A stretch of 64,000 bases of DNA from positions 292,886 to 356,885 of the forward strand of contig NZ_JH414504.1 of NCBI RefSeq assembly GCF_000238075.1. Direction: 5' to 3'. This document shows, in pieces, positions 24,328 through 33,342 of this stretch. The translations under genes were made by a program, and so were the position numbers. The notes under the pieces are model-generated. The model did not search any database. It had not been told where the DNA came from and saw nothing but the letters and a program-made list of their open reading frames with translations. The stretch comes from Oribacterium asaccharolyticum ACB7 (GTDB taxonomy: Bacteria; Bacillota; Clostridia; Lachnospirales; Lachnospiraceae). Numbering within the stretch: position 1 is the stretch's first letter; every line of letters begins with the position of its first letter.

Positions 24328-25368
24328 ATGAGCGAGATTAAACTGACATCAATGACGAAGCTATCCGGTTGAGCGGCCAAAATAGGTCCCAAGACCCTTG
24401 CTCAGGTTGTGAGTAAGTTACCGAAATTTGATTTTGATCCCAAAGTTTTAGTCGGCTTGGATACATCGGATGATGCCGCTGTGTATGAATTGACCGATGA
24501 ACTTGCCATGATACAGACTGTGGATTTTTTTACGCCGATAGTGGATGACCCGTATATGTTCGGGCAGATTGCCGCTGCAAATGCCTTGTCGGATGTCTAT
24601 GCCATGGGAGGCATTCCCAAGTTGGCACTCAATATTGTGGGATTTCCGAACTGCCTTTCCCCGGATGTGTTGTCTGAAATCATGAAGGGAGGAGCCGACA
24701 AGGTTATGGAAGCCGGAGCCATCCTGATTGGCGGACATTCCATCCAGAATGATGAGCCTTTTTACGGCCTTTGTGTTTCGGGGCTGATTCATCCGTCCAA
24801 AGTTTTGAAGAATTATGGTGCTAAACCGGGGGATGTCCTTATTTTAACCAAGCAAATCGGAACAGGCATTATCAATACGGCTGCGAAGGTTTCATTGGCC
24901 GACAGTCGTGCGATAGAGGAGGCGACTACCGTTATGGCGAGCTTAAACAGAAAACCGAAGGAAGTGATGGATCGATTTTCGGTACATGCCTGTACGGATA
25001 TCACCGGATTTGGCCTTTTAGGCCACAGTCTTGAAATGGCGGAGGCAAGCAAGGTTAGTTTTCTTTTGCACAAAAAGGATATTCCGTTTATTGCGGAAAG
25101 CTTGGAGTATGCAGAGATGGGACTGGTTCCCGCAGGGGCACATGAAAACAGAAAATTCCAAGAGGAGAAGGTAGAGTTTAAGGGAATAGATACTGCATTT
25201 CAGGATATTCTTTTTGATCCGCAATCCTCCGGAGGCCTACTGTACAGTGTCCCGAAGGAAGAAAAGGATGCGGTACTGGAAGCGCTGTGTAAGGCGGATC
25301 TTCCAACTCGTTTTTCTTGTATAGGTGAAGTGGTAGAGTTTTCGGGAAAGAATATTTTTGTGGATTAA
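24328..25368 (+). CDS. selD: Selenophosphate synthetase, itself a selenoprotein (UGA = Sec15)
   Basis: 346 residues if TGA at 24370-24372 is read as selenocysteine. The N-terminus is MSEIKLTSMTKLSG-U-AAKIGP; family members have Cys or Sec at exactly this place before 'AAKIGP'. Downstream are 'VGLDTSDDAAVYEL' (nucleotide binding), 'GQIAAANALSDVYAMGG' and 'GGHSIQNDEPFYG'. The enzyme makes selenophosphate from selenide and ATP. The true start is the ATG at 24328 with GGGGGAAAG; automated callers would begin after the UGA and lose the active site. A SECIS-like hairpin follows the UGA, and a promoter lies upstream. Confidence 0.96.
24370..24408 (+). promoter_or_regulatory. Candidate bacterial SECIS element in selD
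   Basis: TGAGC (24370-24374, containing the Sec codon) can pair with GCTCA about 24 nt later. Inside it GGTC-CCAA-GACC forms an apical hairpin with a GGUC start, as in known bSECIS loops recognised by SelB. Folding was done by eye. Confidence 0.55.
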
Positions 25369-25442
25369 GGCTTAAACGTGTTTAAACAGGGCATTTGTGC
25401 CATTAATAAATAATCATAACCCGCAACAGAAGGAGAGGCAGA

Positions 25443-26354
25443 ATGAACATCAAACAATTAGAGGCATTTGTTCGGATTGTGAAGAACAAGAGCTTTTCTC
25501 AAACTGCAAAAGAATTGTATCTGACACAACCGACGGTCAGCTCTTATATCAGCAGTTTAGAGGAAGACCTTGGAGTGCAACTTTTTACCAGAACCACGAA
25601 AGAAGTGCATACCACAAGTGAAGGGGAACAGATTTATCTCTATGCCAAGGATATTGTGAATCTTTCGAATAAAATTCGAAATGCGTTTAAAGAAGAACAA
25701 AAGGATGATATTAATGAAATCGTGATTTCTTCCTCCAGTATTCCGGGGCAGTATTTACTTCCGGGAATGCTTGCCAATTTCAGTAAGCGTTATCCCAGTA
25801 CGGAATTTCGGGTACATGAGACAGATAGCAAAGGAGCAGTCAGTGATGTTGCGGAGCATCGTGCAGACATCGGCTTCTGCGGGACGATTGTCCCGAAGAT
25901 GGCTTGTACGTTCCTTCCTTTTTATGAGGATGAACTCATTTTGATTACACCGAATACTCCGTACTATCAGAAGAAGAAGGACAGTAAGGATCTCAGTTTT
26001 CTTGCACAGGCGGATTTTGTGATGCGAGAACAAGGATCCGGTACCAAACAGGAAGCCTTGAAGATTTTACAGCAAAACGGCATGAATTTGGACAATATGA
26101 AGGTGGTAGCCCGCTTTGCGAATACCGGTGCGGTACTTCTTTCCGTGAAAGAAGGTGTAGGGGTTGCTATTGTTTCTAAGCTTGCCGCACGTTCGGAGAT
26201 TAAAAATCAGGAAGTACTGGACTTTCCTTTACAGGAAGGCGGTTACTTCAGAAAAATATACATGGTCAGCAATTCCAATTATCCCTTAAGTAAAAGAGCA
26301 AAGCTTTTTATGCAAATGATTCAAAATCATGTGGATAAAAGAAAAATATTGTAG
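25443..26354 (+). CDS. Selenium-associated LysR-type transcriptional regulator
   Basis: 303 residues. The N-terminal winged helix ('MNIKQLEAFVRIVKNKSFSQ', 'LYLTQPTVSSYISSLEEDLG', 'LFTRTTKEVHTTSEG') is a clear LysR DNA-binding domain. The effector domain spans about 90-295. This subfamily is recurrently found next to selD in Clostridia and has been named selenium metabolism-associated LysR. Its ligand is not known to me. It starts 74 nt after selD with AGGAGAGG. Targets inferred from position are selD, the operon around tRNA-Sec, or both. Confidence 0.88.
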   Translation: MNIKQLEAFVRIVKNKSFSQTAKELYLTQPTVSSYISSLEEDLGVQLFTRTTKEVHTTSEGEQIYLYAKDIVNLSNKIRNAFKEEQKDDINEIVISSSSIPGQYLLPGMLANFSKRYPSTEFRVHETDSKGAVSDVAEHRADIGFCGTIVPKMACTFLPFYEDELILITPNTPYYQKKKDSKDLSFLAQADFVMREQGSGTKQEALKILQQNGMNLDNMKVVARFANTGAVLLSVKEGVGVAIVSKLAARSEIKNQEVLDFPLQEGGYFRKIYMVSNSNYPLSKRAKLFMQMIQNHVDKRKIL

Positions 26355-26447
26355 TTCGTATGAATGGAATTCCGAAGTTTCTACAAGAGGAGAGAATCTT
26401 ATTGATTGTAATTGCTTGTCAAGGCACTGTGCTTACTCGGAGGAAAA

Positions 26448-27200
26448 ATGAAACAAAACTACAAGCTTCTGCTTAGCTATGACGGTTCACGATACTTTGG
26501 CTTTGAAAGACAGAAGGATCAGGAATTGACCATACAGGGGAAATTGGAGGCGGTGCTCACGGCAATGCCCAGAAACGATACAGATCGGGTGGAGACTTTT
26601 TCTGCAGGACGGACGGATGCCGGTGTGCATGCCAGGGGAATGTGTTGCCACGTATTTTTGGACACGGACTTCTCCGAAGAAGAAATACAGAACTATTGTA
26701 ATCATTATCTTCCGGAGGATATTGCGGTTCATTCCCTTAAAAAAGCAAGTGAACGGTTTCACGCCAGGTATCTTGCAACAGGAAAAATCTATCGTTATTC
26801 CTGCCATACCGGCAAAAACAAAGAGGTTTTCGAAAGAAAGTACCTTTATCATCTGGAGGAAGAACCGGATATCGCAGCAATGCAAAAGGCGGCGGAGTTT
26901 CTTATCGGAGAGAAGGATTTTAAGTCTTTTTGCGGAAATCCGAAGATGAAGAAGTCTACGGTAAGGAAGATTTTCAATATTGACATCAAAAAGAACGGCT
27001 CTGTGTTACGCTTTTATTTTCACGGAAGCGGATTTTTGCAATATCAAATCAGAATCATGGTGGGAACCCTTTTGGAAGTGGGATTCCATAAAAGAAAAGC
27101 GGAAGAGGTGGAAGAGATTCTTTTGGCAAAAGACAGAACGAGAGCGGGGTATACCGCTCCGGCCAAGGGCCTATGTCTTATGAAAGTGGAATATGATTAG
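26448..27200 (+). CDS. truA: tRNA pseudouridine(38-40) synthase
   Basis: 250 residues from the ATG at 26448 with GGAGGAA; a longer in-frame start at 26412 is disfavoured. The catalytic Asp57 lies in 'FSAGRTDAGVHARG'. Other TruA marks are 'LLLSYDGSRYFGFERQ', 'RYSCHTGKNKEVFERKYLYH' and 'FYFHGSGFLQYQIRIMVGTL'. It modifies the anticodon stem-loop of many tRNAs. It stands alone here, with no clear operon to LysR. Confidence 0.94.
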   Translation: MKQNYKLLLSYDGSRYFGFERQKDQELTIQGKLEAVLTAMPRNDTDRVETFSAGRTDAGVHARGMCCHVFLDTDFSEEEIQNYCNHYLPEDIAVHSLKKASERFHARYLATGKIYRYSCHTGKNKEVFERKYLYHLEEEPDIAAMQKAAEFLIGEKDFKSFCGNPKMKKSTVRKIFNIDIKKNGSVLRFYFHGSGFLQYQIRIMVGTLLEVGFHKRKAEEVEEILLAKDRTRAGYTAPAKGLCLMKVEYD

Positions 27201-27255
27201 TCTGTCAAGACGGCGGGGGTTCTTCCTTTAACTATTCGGTACATTTTAATTCTTA

Positions 27256-27294
27256 ACAAGTGGCTAAGGCGAAGCCTGAGACATCTTGTTTGCA
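27256..27294 (+). other. Structured leader upstream of the L,D-transpeptidase
   Basis: AACAAG pairs with CTTGTT, with an inner AGGC-GAA-GCCT hairpin. The element ends about 30 bp before the start codon. It is not followed by a T run, so a terminator is doubtful. Confidence 0.35.
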
Positions 27295-27324
27295 ACCGGG
27301 AAACAGACATAAAAGGAGATTTTT

Positions 27325-28668
27325 TTGAAAAAACAAATTTTACTATCCCTTGGAGTTTCATTACTCAGTATGATCTCTCTGGTTTTATTGGTTCTGACCT
27401 TTATGGAAGGCCGTTTTTTTCCGGGAACTATGGTAAATCAGGTCGATCTTTCTCTTATGAAACGGGAGGAGGCTGCTGCTTACTTTTCCAAGTGGAAGCG
27501 GGACGAGTTCAAGCTTTATATCATGGATAAGGACGGGAATTCGGAAGCATTGGAAGGGAAGGATATTCATTTAAGCTATGAGCCTGATTTTTCAGAGATT
27601 CCGAAATTAGATTCGTTTTATATTCTGTTTTCTCTCGGAAAAAAGAAAGACTATCCTTTAAAAGGAAAGCTGCAATATGATGAGAGTGCCTTAGAGGAGT
27701 ATGTGAAGAATTATGCGGCTTCACATAGTACGGAAGAAGCGCCGAGAGCGATGTTTTTAAGCGGATATGTACCGGGAGCGGGATATTTGCTCGGTGCAGA
27801 GAGGCCGGGCGGGAAAATCTCTGAAGAAGCGCTTCAAAATGCTATAAAGTCCGCCATTGCAGAAGGAAAAAATCAAATTAAATTGGCAGATGCCGGAGTT
27901 TACCCGAAGGCGGAAAACGCGGAAAACCTGGAGAATCTTAAAGAGGAGAAGAACAACGCCCTTCCCGGAATCATTCGATATAATTTTTCGGGTGAAGTGA
28001 TAGAACTGAATAGCGATACTACGCTGAGTTGGTTTAAAGACGGCGGAACGGAACTGGATATCGGCCGGGTGAAGCAGTATGTGAAAAATTTGAAAAATTA
28101 TACCGACACCAGCGGAACAGAGAGAAGCTTTCTGACAGAGGATGGCAGAATCTTATCCTTGGGCGGAAAATACGGCTTTTCTTTATCGGAAAAGAAGGAA
28201 ATAAAAAAACTGACGGATAGTCTTCTTATGAGAGAAAACATTATTCGGGATGCGGAATATGATATGGTTGCGCTTGCCCGCGGTGCAGAAGATATCGGGA
28301 ATACTTATGTTGAAGTGGATATCGGAAGACAAAAGATATTCTACTATGAGGACGGTGTTTTACAGCTCAGTTCCGATTGTGTTACCGGAAACCTGGCAAG
28401 ACGAAACGGTACTCCGGACGGAATTTATGCTTTAAGTTATAAGGCTAAAAATGCGACCTTAAAGGGACCGGATTATGAGACGAAAGTCAATTACTGGATG
28501 CCTTTTAACCGGGGAATCGGATTCCATGACGCTTTATGGAGAAATCGTTTTGGTGGAAAGATTTATCAAAATGCCGGTTCGCACGGTTGCATTAATCTGC
28601 CTTTTTCCAGTGCAGAGAATTTGTACCAAAAGGTTTATCAAGGAATTCCTGTAGTTTGTCATTTTTAA
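27325..28668 (+). CDS. Membrane-anchored L,D-transpeptidase (YkuD type)
   Basis: 447 residues from a TTG start (AAAGGAG upstream). An N-terminal membrane anchor (residues of about 5-27) is followed by a Ser/Glu-rich extracellular stalk with PG_binding_4-like repeats ('EEALQNAIKSAIAEG'). The C-terminal YkuD domain (about 325-447) has 'GNTYVEVDIGRQKIFYYEDG' and the catalytic 'AGSHGCINLPF', in which Cys is the nucleophile. It makes 3-3 cross-links in peptidoglycan or attaches proteins to it. The end overlaps the following frame by 13 nt. Confidence 0.9.
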   Translation: MKKQILLSLGVSLLSMISLVLLVLTFMEGRFFPGTMVNQVDLSLMKREEAAAYFSKWKRDEFKLYIMDKDGNSEALEGKDIHLSYEPDFSEIPKLDSFYILFSLGKKKDYPLKGKLQYDESALEEYVKNYAASHSTEEAPRAMFLSGYVPGAGYLLGAERPGGKISEEALQNAIKSAIAEGKNQIKLADAGVYPKAENAENLENLKEEKNNALPGIIRYNFSGEVIELNSDTTLSWFKDGGTELDIGRVKQYVKNLKNYTDTSGTERSFLTEDGRILSLGGKYGFSLSEKKEIKKLTDSLLMRENIIRDAEYDMVALARGAEDIGNTYVEVDIGRQKIFYYEDGVLQLSSDCVTGNLARRNGTPDGIYALSYKAKNATLKGPDYETKVNYWMPFNRGIGFHDALWRNRFGGKIYQNAGSHGCINLPFSSAENLYQKVYQGIPVVCHF

Positions 28669-30080
28669 AGAAAGAGCAGAGGGGGATTGTGGAAGAAATA
28701 CAGCAAAAGCAGAGAGAGGAAGAGAAGAAATCCTACGGGAAGAAAAGAAAAAGCCTTTTAGGGATTTTTTTAACGGTTCTCCCTCTCATTTTAGGCGCCC
28801 TTGTCGTATTTTTGCTTTACCGCTACGGAAAGCAAGTAATCAGAGAACGGGATACGCATAACGAGGCTTTGATCCATGAGGCGGCACAGGCGCCTTCCGA
28901 TGCAGACTATAGCGGGGCATTATTTGAAAAACTGAAAAATGGAGAAGAACTTCGAATCCTTCTTTTAGGAGATGGAGATCTTCATTCCGACTCCGTAAGC
29001 CTTACGGCACTCAAAAGCAAACTGGAAAAGGACTCTGGCGGAAAAATCGTTTTTGAAGAAGCTGAGCTTCCGGATAATGCAACTTCTCTTTCAGGCTATC
29101 TTATTCTGAAAGGTGAGGGGAGTGGCACGAATCTTTCTTCCAATCCGGATTTGATTGTTCTTTCTTTTGGCAATTATGATGAGCCCTATACCTTTCCTTA
29201 TTACTATGAATTACTTCTTAGGACAGTGATGGAGAACTATTCCGAGGCATCCATCCTTCCGATTATTTCCTATAAAGCGCTGAGCCCGGAGGGCTATAGC
29301 AAGGATAATGCCATGGTTCTGCAGAATATCAGTAGCCATTATGGCATAGAGCCCCTGAATTTTGCAGCGGTTTTGGCAAAGCAGGAAGAGCATCCCGATT
29401 CCGTTATGGAAAATCAGGAAGAATTTCAACGCTTTCAGGAAAAATACTTTGTATCGGCCATGATTTCCGCTATGGAAACGGTAAAGAAGGGTGAAGAGGC
29501 GTCACCGATTAATCCTATTTTAGAAGAGGGTAGGGAGTGCATAGCGATTCCCAGGTCTTTGTGGAAGGATTATGGGACGACAGCCCTGCTTCTTTCTGAA
29601 GAAGAATTGGAAAAACTATCCTTAAAGGGGAGACATGGGATGCTGGCTTTATCTACTGCATTACATGCAGGAGAAAATAAAGGAAATCTCTATGTAGACG
29701 GTATTTTGGAGGGAAATTATTCTTTAACAGGAGAATCCTACCTGGGCATTCTTTCAAGAGATGTCAGTATGCGACAGCAATGTATCTTGAACTTTGAGAC
29801 GGAAGAAGAAAAAAATAATTTTCAAAGTCTTTACTTTCTCTCTCCGATACCGCTGGAAAAAGGATTAAAAAACGGGACAGTATTACCGTTACCTGAAATT
29901 ACAGCGGAAAGTAGCCAAGAGATGCCTTCCGAAACAGCCGTTCCGGAAGAAAGCAGTACCGATAGGCAAACGCAGGAAAAAAATTCCGATGCAGAGAATA
30001 AAGTGGAAGAGAAAACAAATACAATGGAAGGAAGTACGGAAGAACTGATCGGCATTTATGATGGAGATGCCCATTCATAA
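28656..30080 (+). CDS. Membrane-anchored SGNH-hydrolase-like protein, degenerate motif
   Basis: 474 residues from a TTG at 28656 that overlaps the previous gene; a GTG at 28689 is an alternative. It has a cytoplasmic basic N-terminus, one membrane segment (about residues 33-55), then an extracellular region beginning 'LRILLLGDGDLHSDSVSLTA'. This resembles the SGNH/GDSL block I, but the Ser of GDS is replaced (GDG), so hydrolase activity is doubtful. 'DLIVLSFGNYDEPYTF' resembles a later block. The C-terminus is Ser/Glu-rich. It lies directly after the L,D-transpeptidase, so an envelope role is likely. Confidence 0.6.
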   Translation: MSFLKKEQRGIVEEIQQKQREEEKKSYGKKRKSLLGIFLTVLPLILGALVVFLLYRYGKQVIRERDTHNEALIHEAAQAPSDADYSGALFEKLKNGEELRILLLGDGDLHSDSVSLTALKSKLEKDSGGKIVFEEAELPDNATSLSGYLILKGEGSGTNLSSNPDLIVLSFGNYDEPYTFPYYYELLLRTVMENYSEASILPIISYKALSPEGYSKDNAMVLQNISSHYGIEPLNFAAVLAKQEEHPDSVMENQEEFQRFQEKYFVSAMISAMETVKKGEEASPINPILEEGRECIAIPRSLWKDYGTTALLLSEEELEKLSLKGRHGMLALSTALHAGENKGNLYVDGILEGNYSLTGESYLGILSRDVSMRQQCILNFETEEEKNNFQSLYFLSPIPLEKGLKNGTVLPLPEITAESSQEMPSETAVPEESSTDRQTQEKNSDAENKVEEKTNTMEGSTEELIGIYDGDAHS

Positions 30081-30161
30081 GGAATATCTTTCGTAAAGTC
30101 TGCGGAACTCTTATGAAGCCTATCCGTGAAACATACGGAGTTCATTTATCGGAGATAAAAG

Positions 30162-30803
30162 ATGTATGATGAAGAAATTCGGGAGGAACTGTTCTTCTTT
30201 CTGGAAGAGAGATATGGAAAGAGCCGGGTAATCGAGGAAAAGGTAATCGGAAAGGCACGAGCAGACTGTGTACTGATTACGGAAAACGCTTTTATCGGAG
30301 TGGAAATAAAATCCGACCATGATACATATCAAAGGCTTTCCGAGCAAGTAAAACAGTATAATTCTTTTTTTGACTACAATATTCTTGTTGTAGGAACAAA
30401 GCATGCACACAGTGCCAAGGATCATGTCCCTCCGTTTTGGGGAATTATCACGGTAGAGGAGGTGGAGGGAAAAGCGGATTTCTATCCATTAAGAAAAGAA
30501 GAACGAAATCCTTATCGTGACTACGCAAAGAAAGGAAGCCTGCTTTGGAAAGAAGAACTTGTTTCCATTCTGAAAAAGTTTGGCTTTCCTCTTTACAGGC
30601 AAAAGTCCAAAAAAGTTCAGTTTTCCTATTTAAAAGAGAGATTATCCGAGGAAGAACTGGACCGGGAGATGTCTTTTCAGCTTTTAGAACGGACATATCC
30701 GGAGGGAGAGGCTCTGTGGACACAAAAAAAGAGAAGGAGAAGAAAACGTAAGCCCAATTTACTGGTTAGCCATGTTTTAAAGCGAAAAAAACAGAAAAGA
30801 TAA
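30162..30803 (+). CDS. sce7726-like PD-(D/E)XK nuclease-fold protein
   Basis: 213 residues. 'VIGKARADCVLITENAFIG' leading into 'VEIKSDHDTYQRLSEQVKQY' gives Asp and the E-x-K signature of the PD-(D/E)XK nuclease fold, and 'ILVVGTKHA' follows. The family appears both in phages and chromosomes and its substrate is unknown. The C-terminal 20 residues are strongly basic ('KKRRRRKRKP'), suggesting nucleic-acid binding. It is 82 nt after the preceding gene and is followed by a terminator. Confidence 0.75.
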   Translation: MYDEEIREELFFFLEERYGKSRVIEEKVIGKARADCVLITENAFIGVEIKSDHDTYQRLSEQVKQYNSFFDYNILVVGTKHAHSAKDHVPPFWGIITVEEVEGKADFYPLRKEERNPYRDYAKKGSLLWKEELVSILKKFGFPLYRQKSKKVQFSYLKERLSEEELDREMSFQLLERTYPEGEALWTQKKRRRRKRKPNLLVSHVLKRKKQKR

Positions 30804-30807
30804 AGCG

Positions 30808-30842
30808 GAAGGGTAAGGATTGCACTCTGCCCTTCTTTTTTG
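30808..30842 (+). terminator. Intrinsic terminator before galK
   Basis: GAAGGG (30808-30813) pairs with CCCTTC (30830-30835), followed by a T6 run. Confidence 0.78.
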
Positions 30843-30887
30843 TATAGTTAGGAAGGTGATTTTTGGCAAAGAGAGAGGGAATAGCAA

Positions 30888-32072
30888 ATGGATGAGTTGG
30901 AAATAATGCAAAGCTTAAAGGTGAAGTTTCAAGAGCTTTTTGGAGACAGCGAAAACGCCCGTTTCTTTTTTGCTCCCGGAAGAGTGAATTTAATAGGGGA
31001 GCATACGGATTATAATGGCGGTCATGTTTTTCCCTGTGCCCTTTCCATGGGAACGTATGCATGTGTAAAGAAAAGACAGGACGGGCTCTTCCGCTTTTAT
31101 TCCTTGAATGTTGAAAGCGCAGGCGTGATTATCGCTGATGAAAATAGTTTTCAACCCCTGGAGGATAAGCAGTGGGCGAGTTATTTAAAGGGCGTGATTT
31201 GGGCATTTCGGAAGAGAGGATATAGCCTTCCGGAAGGACTTGACGTGGTTTTATATGGCAATATCCCAAATGGCTCAGGATTATCTTCCTCCGCGTCGCT
31301 GGAAGTTTTAATGGGGACGATTTTAAAAGAATTTTACGGACTCAGCGTAAGTTTTCCGGAGATTGCCTTAATCGGACAATACAGTGAAAACAATTACAAC
31401 GGTATGAACTGCGGTATTATGGATCAATTTGCCTCTGCAATGGGAAAGAAGGATCATGCCATTTTCCTCGATACGGCAAGCCTGGAATTCAGTTATGCTC
31501 CGCTTGTTTTAACGGAGTATGCCCTTATTATTACCAATACGAACAAAAAACATAAACTCATCGGTTCCGCTTACAACGATAGAAGAAGAGAATCCGAGGA
31601 GGCTTTGGAAATATTACAACAGTTTGCGGAGATTAAAACTTTAGGGGATTTATCGGATGAGGAATTTTTCCGTTTGGAGGAAAAAATCAAGGATCCGATT
31701 ATACGGAAAAGAGCCAAGCATGCCGTACTGGAGAACAATCGTACCATTGCTGCAAAGAAGGCCTTGGAAGAAGGAAATTATATCGAGTTTGGAAGACTGA
31801 TGAATCTTTCCCATGTTTCTCTCCGGGATGACTATGAGGTATCCTGTGAAGAATCGGATCTTCTTTGTGAGACGGCATGGTCTCTCCCTTATGTTCTGGG
31901 CTCTCGTATGACCGGTGGAGGCTTCGGAGGCTGTACTGTATCCTTGGTAAAGCGCGATAAAATTAAGGACTTTGAAGAAGAACTTCAGAAGGTGTACGAG
32001 CCGAAAATCGGTTATCCCTGCAGCTTCTATGAGGCGGAGATAGCAGACGGACCGAGAGAACTAAACTTTTAA
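30888..32072 (+). CDS. galK: Galactokinase
   Basis: 394 residues. 'FAPGRVNLIGEHTDYNGGHV' is the galactokinase signature, 'NIPNGSGLSSSASLEVL' the ATP-binding GHMP motif and 'SRMTGGGFGGCTVSLV' the third motif. It phosphorylates galactose to galactose-1-phosphate, the entry to the Leloir pathway. The ATG has GAGAGGGAATAGCAA upstream. It is first gene of the galK-galE-galT group. Confidence 0.96.
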   Translation: MDELEIMQSLKVKFQELFGDSENARFFFAPGRVNLIGEHTDYNGGHVFPCALSMGTYACVKKRQDGLFRFYSLNVESAGVIIADENSFQPLEDKQWASYLKGVIWAFRKRGYSLPEGLDVVLYGNIPNGSGLSSSASLEVLMGTILKEFYGLSVSFPEIALIGQYSENNYNGMNCGIMDQFASAMGKKDHAIFLDTASLEFSYAPLVLTEYALIITNTNKKHKLIGSAYNDRRRESEEALEILQQFAEIKTLGDLSDEEFFRLEEKIKDPIIRKRAKHAVLENNRTIAAKKALEEGNYIEFGRLMNLSHVSLRDDYEVSCEESDLLCETAWSLPYVLGSRMTGGGFGGCTVSLVKRDKIKDFEEELQKVYEPKIGYPCSFYEAEIADGPRELNF

Positions 32073-32137
32073 AATGTGCTGCGTTTGACGATAAAAGGGT
32101 AGAAATAGAATTTTAACGGATTGAAAAGGAGAAGAGA

Positions 32138-33157
32138 ATGAAGATTTTAGTATCCGGAGGAGCGGGTTATATCGGGTCTCACACACTGATTGAACTTTTG
32201 GAAAGCGGCTATGAGGTAGTGGCCTTTGACAATTTCTATAATTCCAGCCCTAAGGCGATTGAGAGAGTTAAGGAAATTACAGGGAAGGATTTTGCTTTTT
32301 ACGAAGCGGACATGCTGGATAAGGAAGCCTTGAGAAAGATTTTTAAGGAGCATCCGGATATTTCCGCAACGATTCATTTTGCCGGATTGAAGGCGGTGGG
32401 AGAGTCTGTGGCTAAGCCGATTCTTTACTACCATGACAATTTCCTCGGAACCTTGAATCTTGTAGAAGTGATGGACGAGGCGGGATGCAAGAATATTATT
32501 TTCTCTTCCTCCGCAACCGTTTACGGAGACCCTGCAGAGATTCCCATTACGGAAAATTGCCCGAAAGGAACCTGTACCAATCCTTATGGCTGGACCAAGT
32601 GGGTACAGGAACAGATTTTAACCGATTTACAGAAGGCAAAGCCGGAGTGGAATGTTATCCTGCTTCGCTATTTTAATCCGATTGGCGCCCATATTTCCGG
32701 AAAAATAGGGGAAGACCCCAAGGGAATTCCGAATAACCTCCTTCCCTATGTGGCAAAGGTCGCATCCGGCGCTCTGGAAAAGGTGCATGTTTACGGAAAC
32801 GACTACGATACAAAGGACGGCACCGGAGTCCGCGATTATATCCATGTAGTGGACCTTGCAAAAGGCCATGTGAAGGCAATCGAGAGATTGGCAAAGAATG
32901 ACGGTGTCTTTGTTTGCAACCTCGGAACCGGAAAGGGATACTCCGTTTTAGAGATCATCCATGCCTTTGAAAAAGCCTCAGGAAAAGAAATTCCTTACGT
33001 AATTGACGGAAGAAGAGCAGGAGATATTGCGACCTGTTATTCCAGCCCGGAAAAAGCGGAGAAGGAACTGAACTGGCGCGCGGAAAAAGGAATCGAAGAA
33101 ATGTGTGAAGACGCGTGGCGCTGGCAGTCGAGGAATCCAAACGGCTATAATTCTTGA
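32138..33157 (+). CDS. galE: UDP-glucose 4-epimerase
   Basis: 339 residues. The N-terminal 'ILVSGGAGYIGSHTLIELLE' binds NAD. 'SSSATVYGDP' with 'NPYGWTKWVQEQIL' provides the catalytic Tyr-x3-Lys, and 'LRYFNPIGAH' is the usual GalE motif. It interconverts UDP-galactose and UDP-glucose. The start has AAGGAGAAGAG. It lies between galK and galT and is followed by a terminator. Confidence 0.96.
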   Translation: MKILVSGGAGYIGSHTLIELLESGYEVVAFDNFYNSSPKAIERVKEITGKDFAFYEADMLDKEALRKIFKEHPDISATIHFAGLKAVGESVAKPILYYHDNFLGTLNLVEVMDEAGCKNIIFSSSATVYGDPAEIPITENCPKGTCTNPYGWTKWVQEQILTDLQKAKPEWNVILLRYFNPIGAHISGKIGEDPKGIPNNLLPYVAKVASGALEKVHVYGNDYDTKDGTGVRDYIHVVDLAKGHVKAIERLAKNDGVFVCNLGTGKGYSVLEIIHAFEKASGKEIPYVIDGRRAGDIATCYSSPEKAEKELNWRAEKGIEEMCEDAWRWQSRNPNGYNS

Positions 33158-33178
33158 TAGAGGATAAAAAGAAAGACG

Positions 33179-33215
33179 GCCTTCAAGGATGTTTTTAGTG
33201 AAGGCTCATCTTTTT
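33179..33215 (+). terminator. Intrinsic terminator after galE
   Basis: GCCTTCA (33179-33185) pairs with TGAAGGC (33199-33205), followed by TCATCTTTTT. Confidence 0.75.
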
Positions 33216-33342
33216 ATGCAGAAGAATTTTGCTTAGAAGGAAAAGAACAGCATGTGAGGCATACGAGGTGCCGCTTTTTACATGGCGGTATTTCATGCAT
33301 AATTGCAAAAGCACGATATACGTTTAGCAGCAAGGAGCAGGA

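Noticed and set aside
24370..24372. Nonsense mutation or frameshift in selD
   Set aside because: The TGA is exactly at the Sec/Cys position, the frame continues perfectly, and tRNA-Sec is encoded in the same window.
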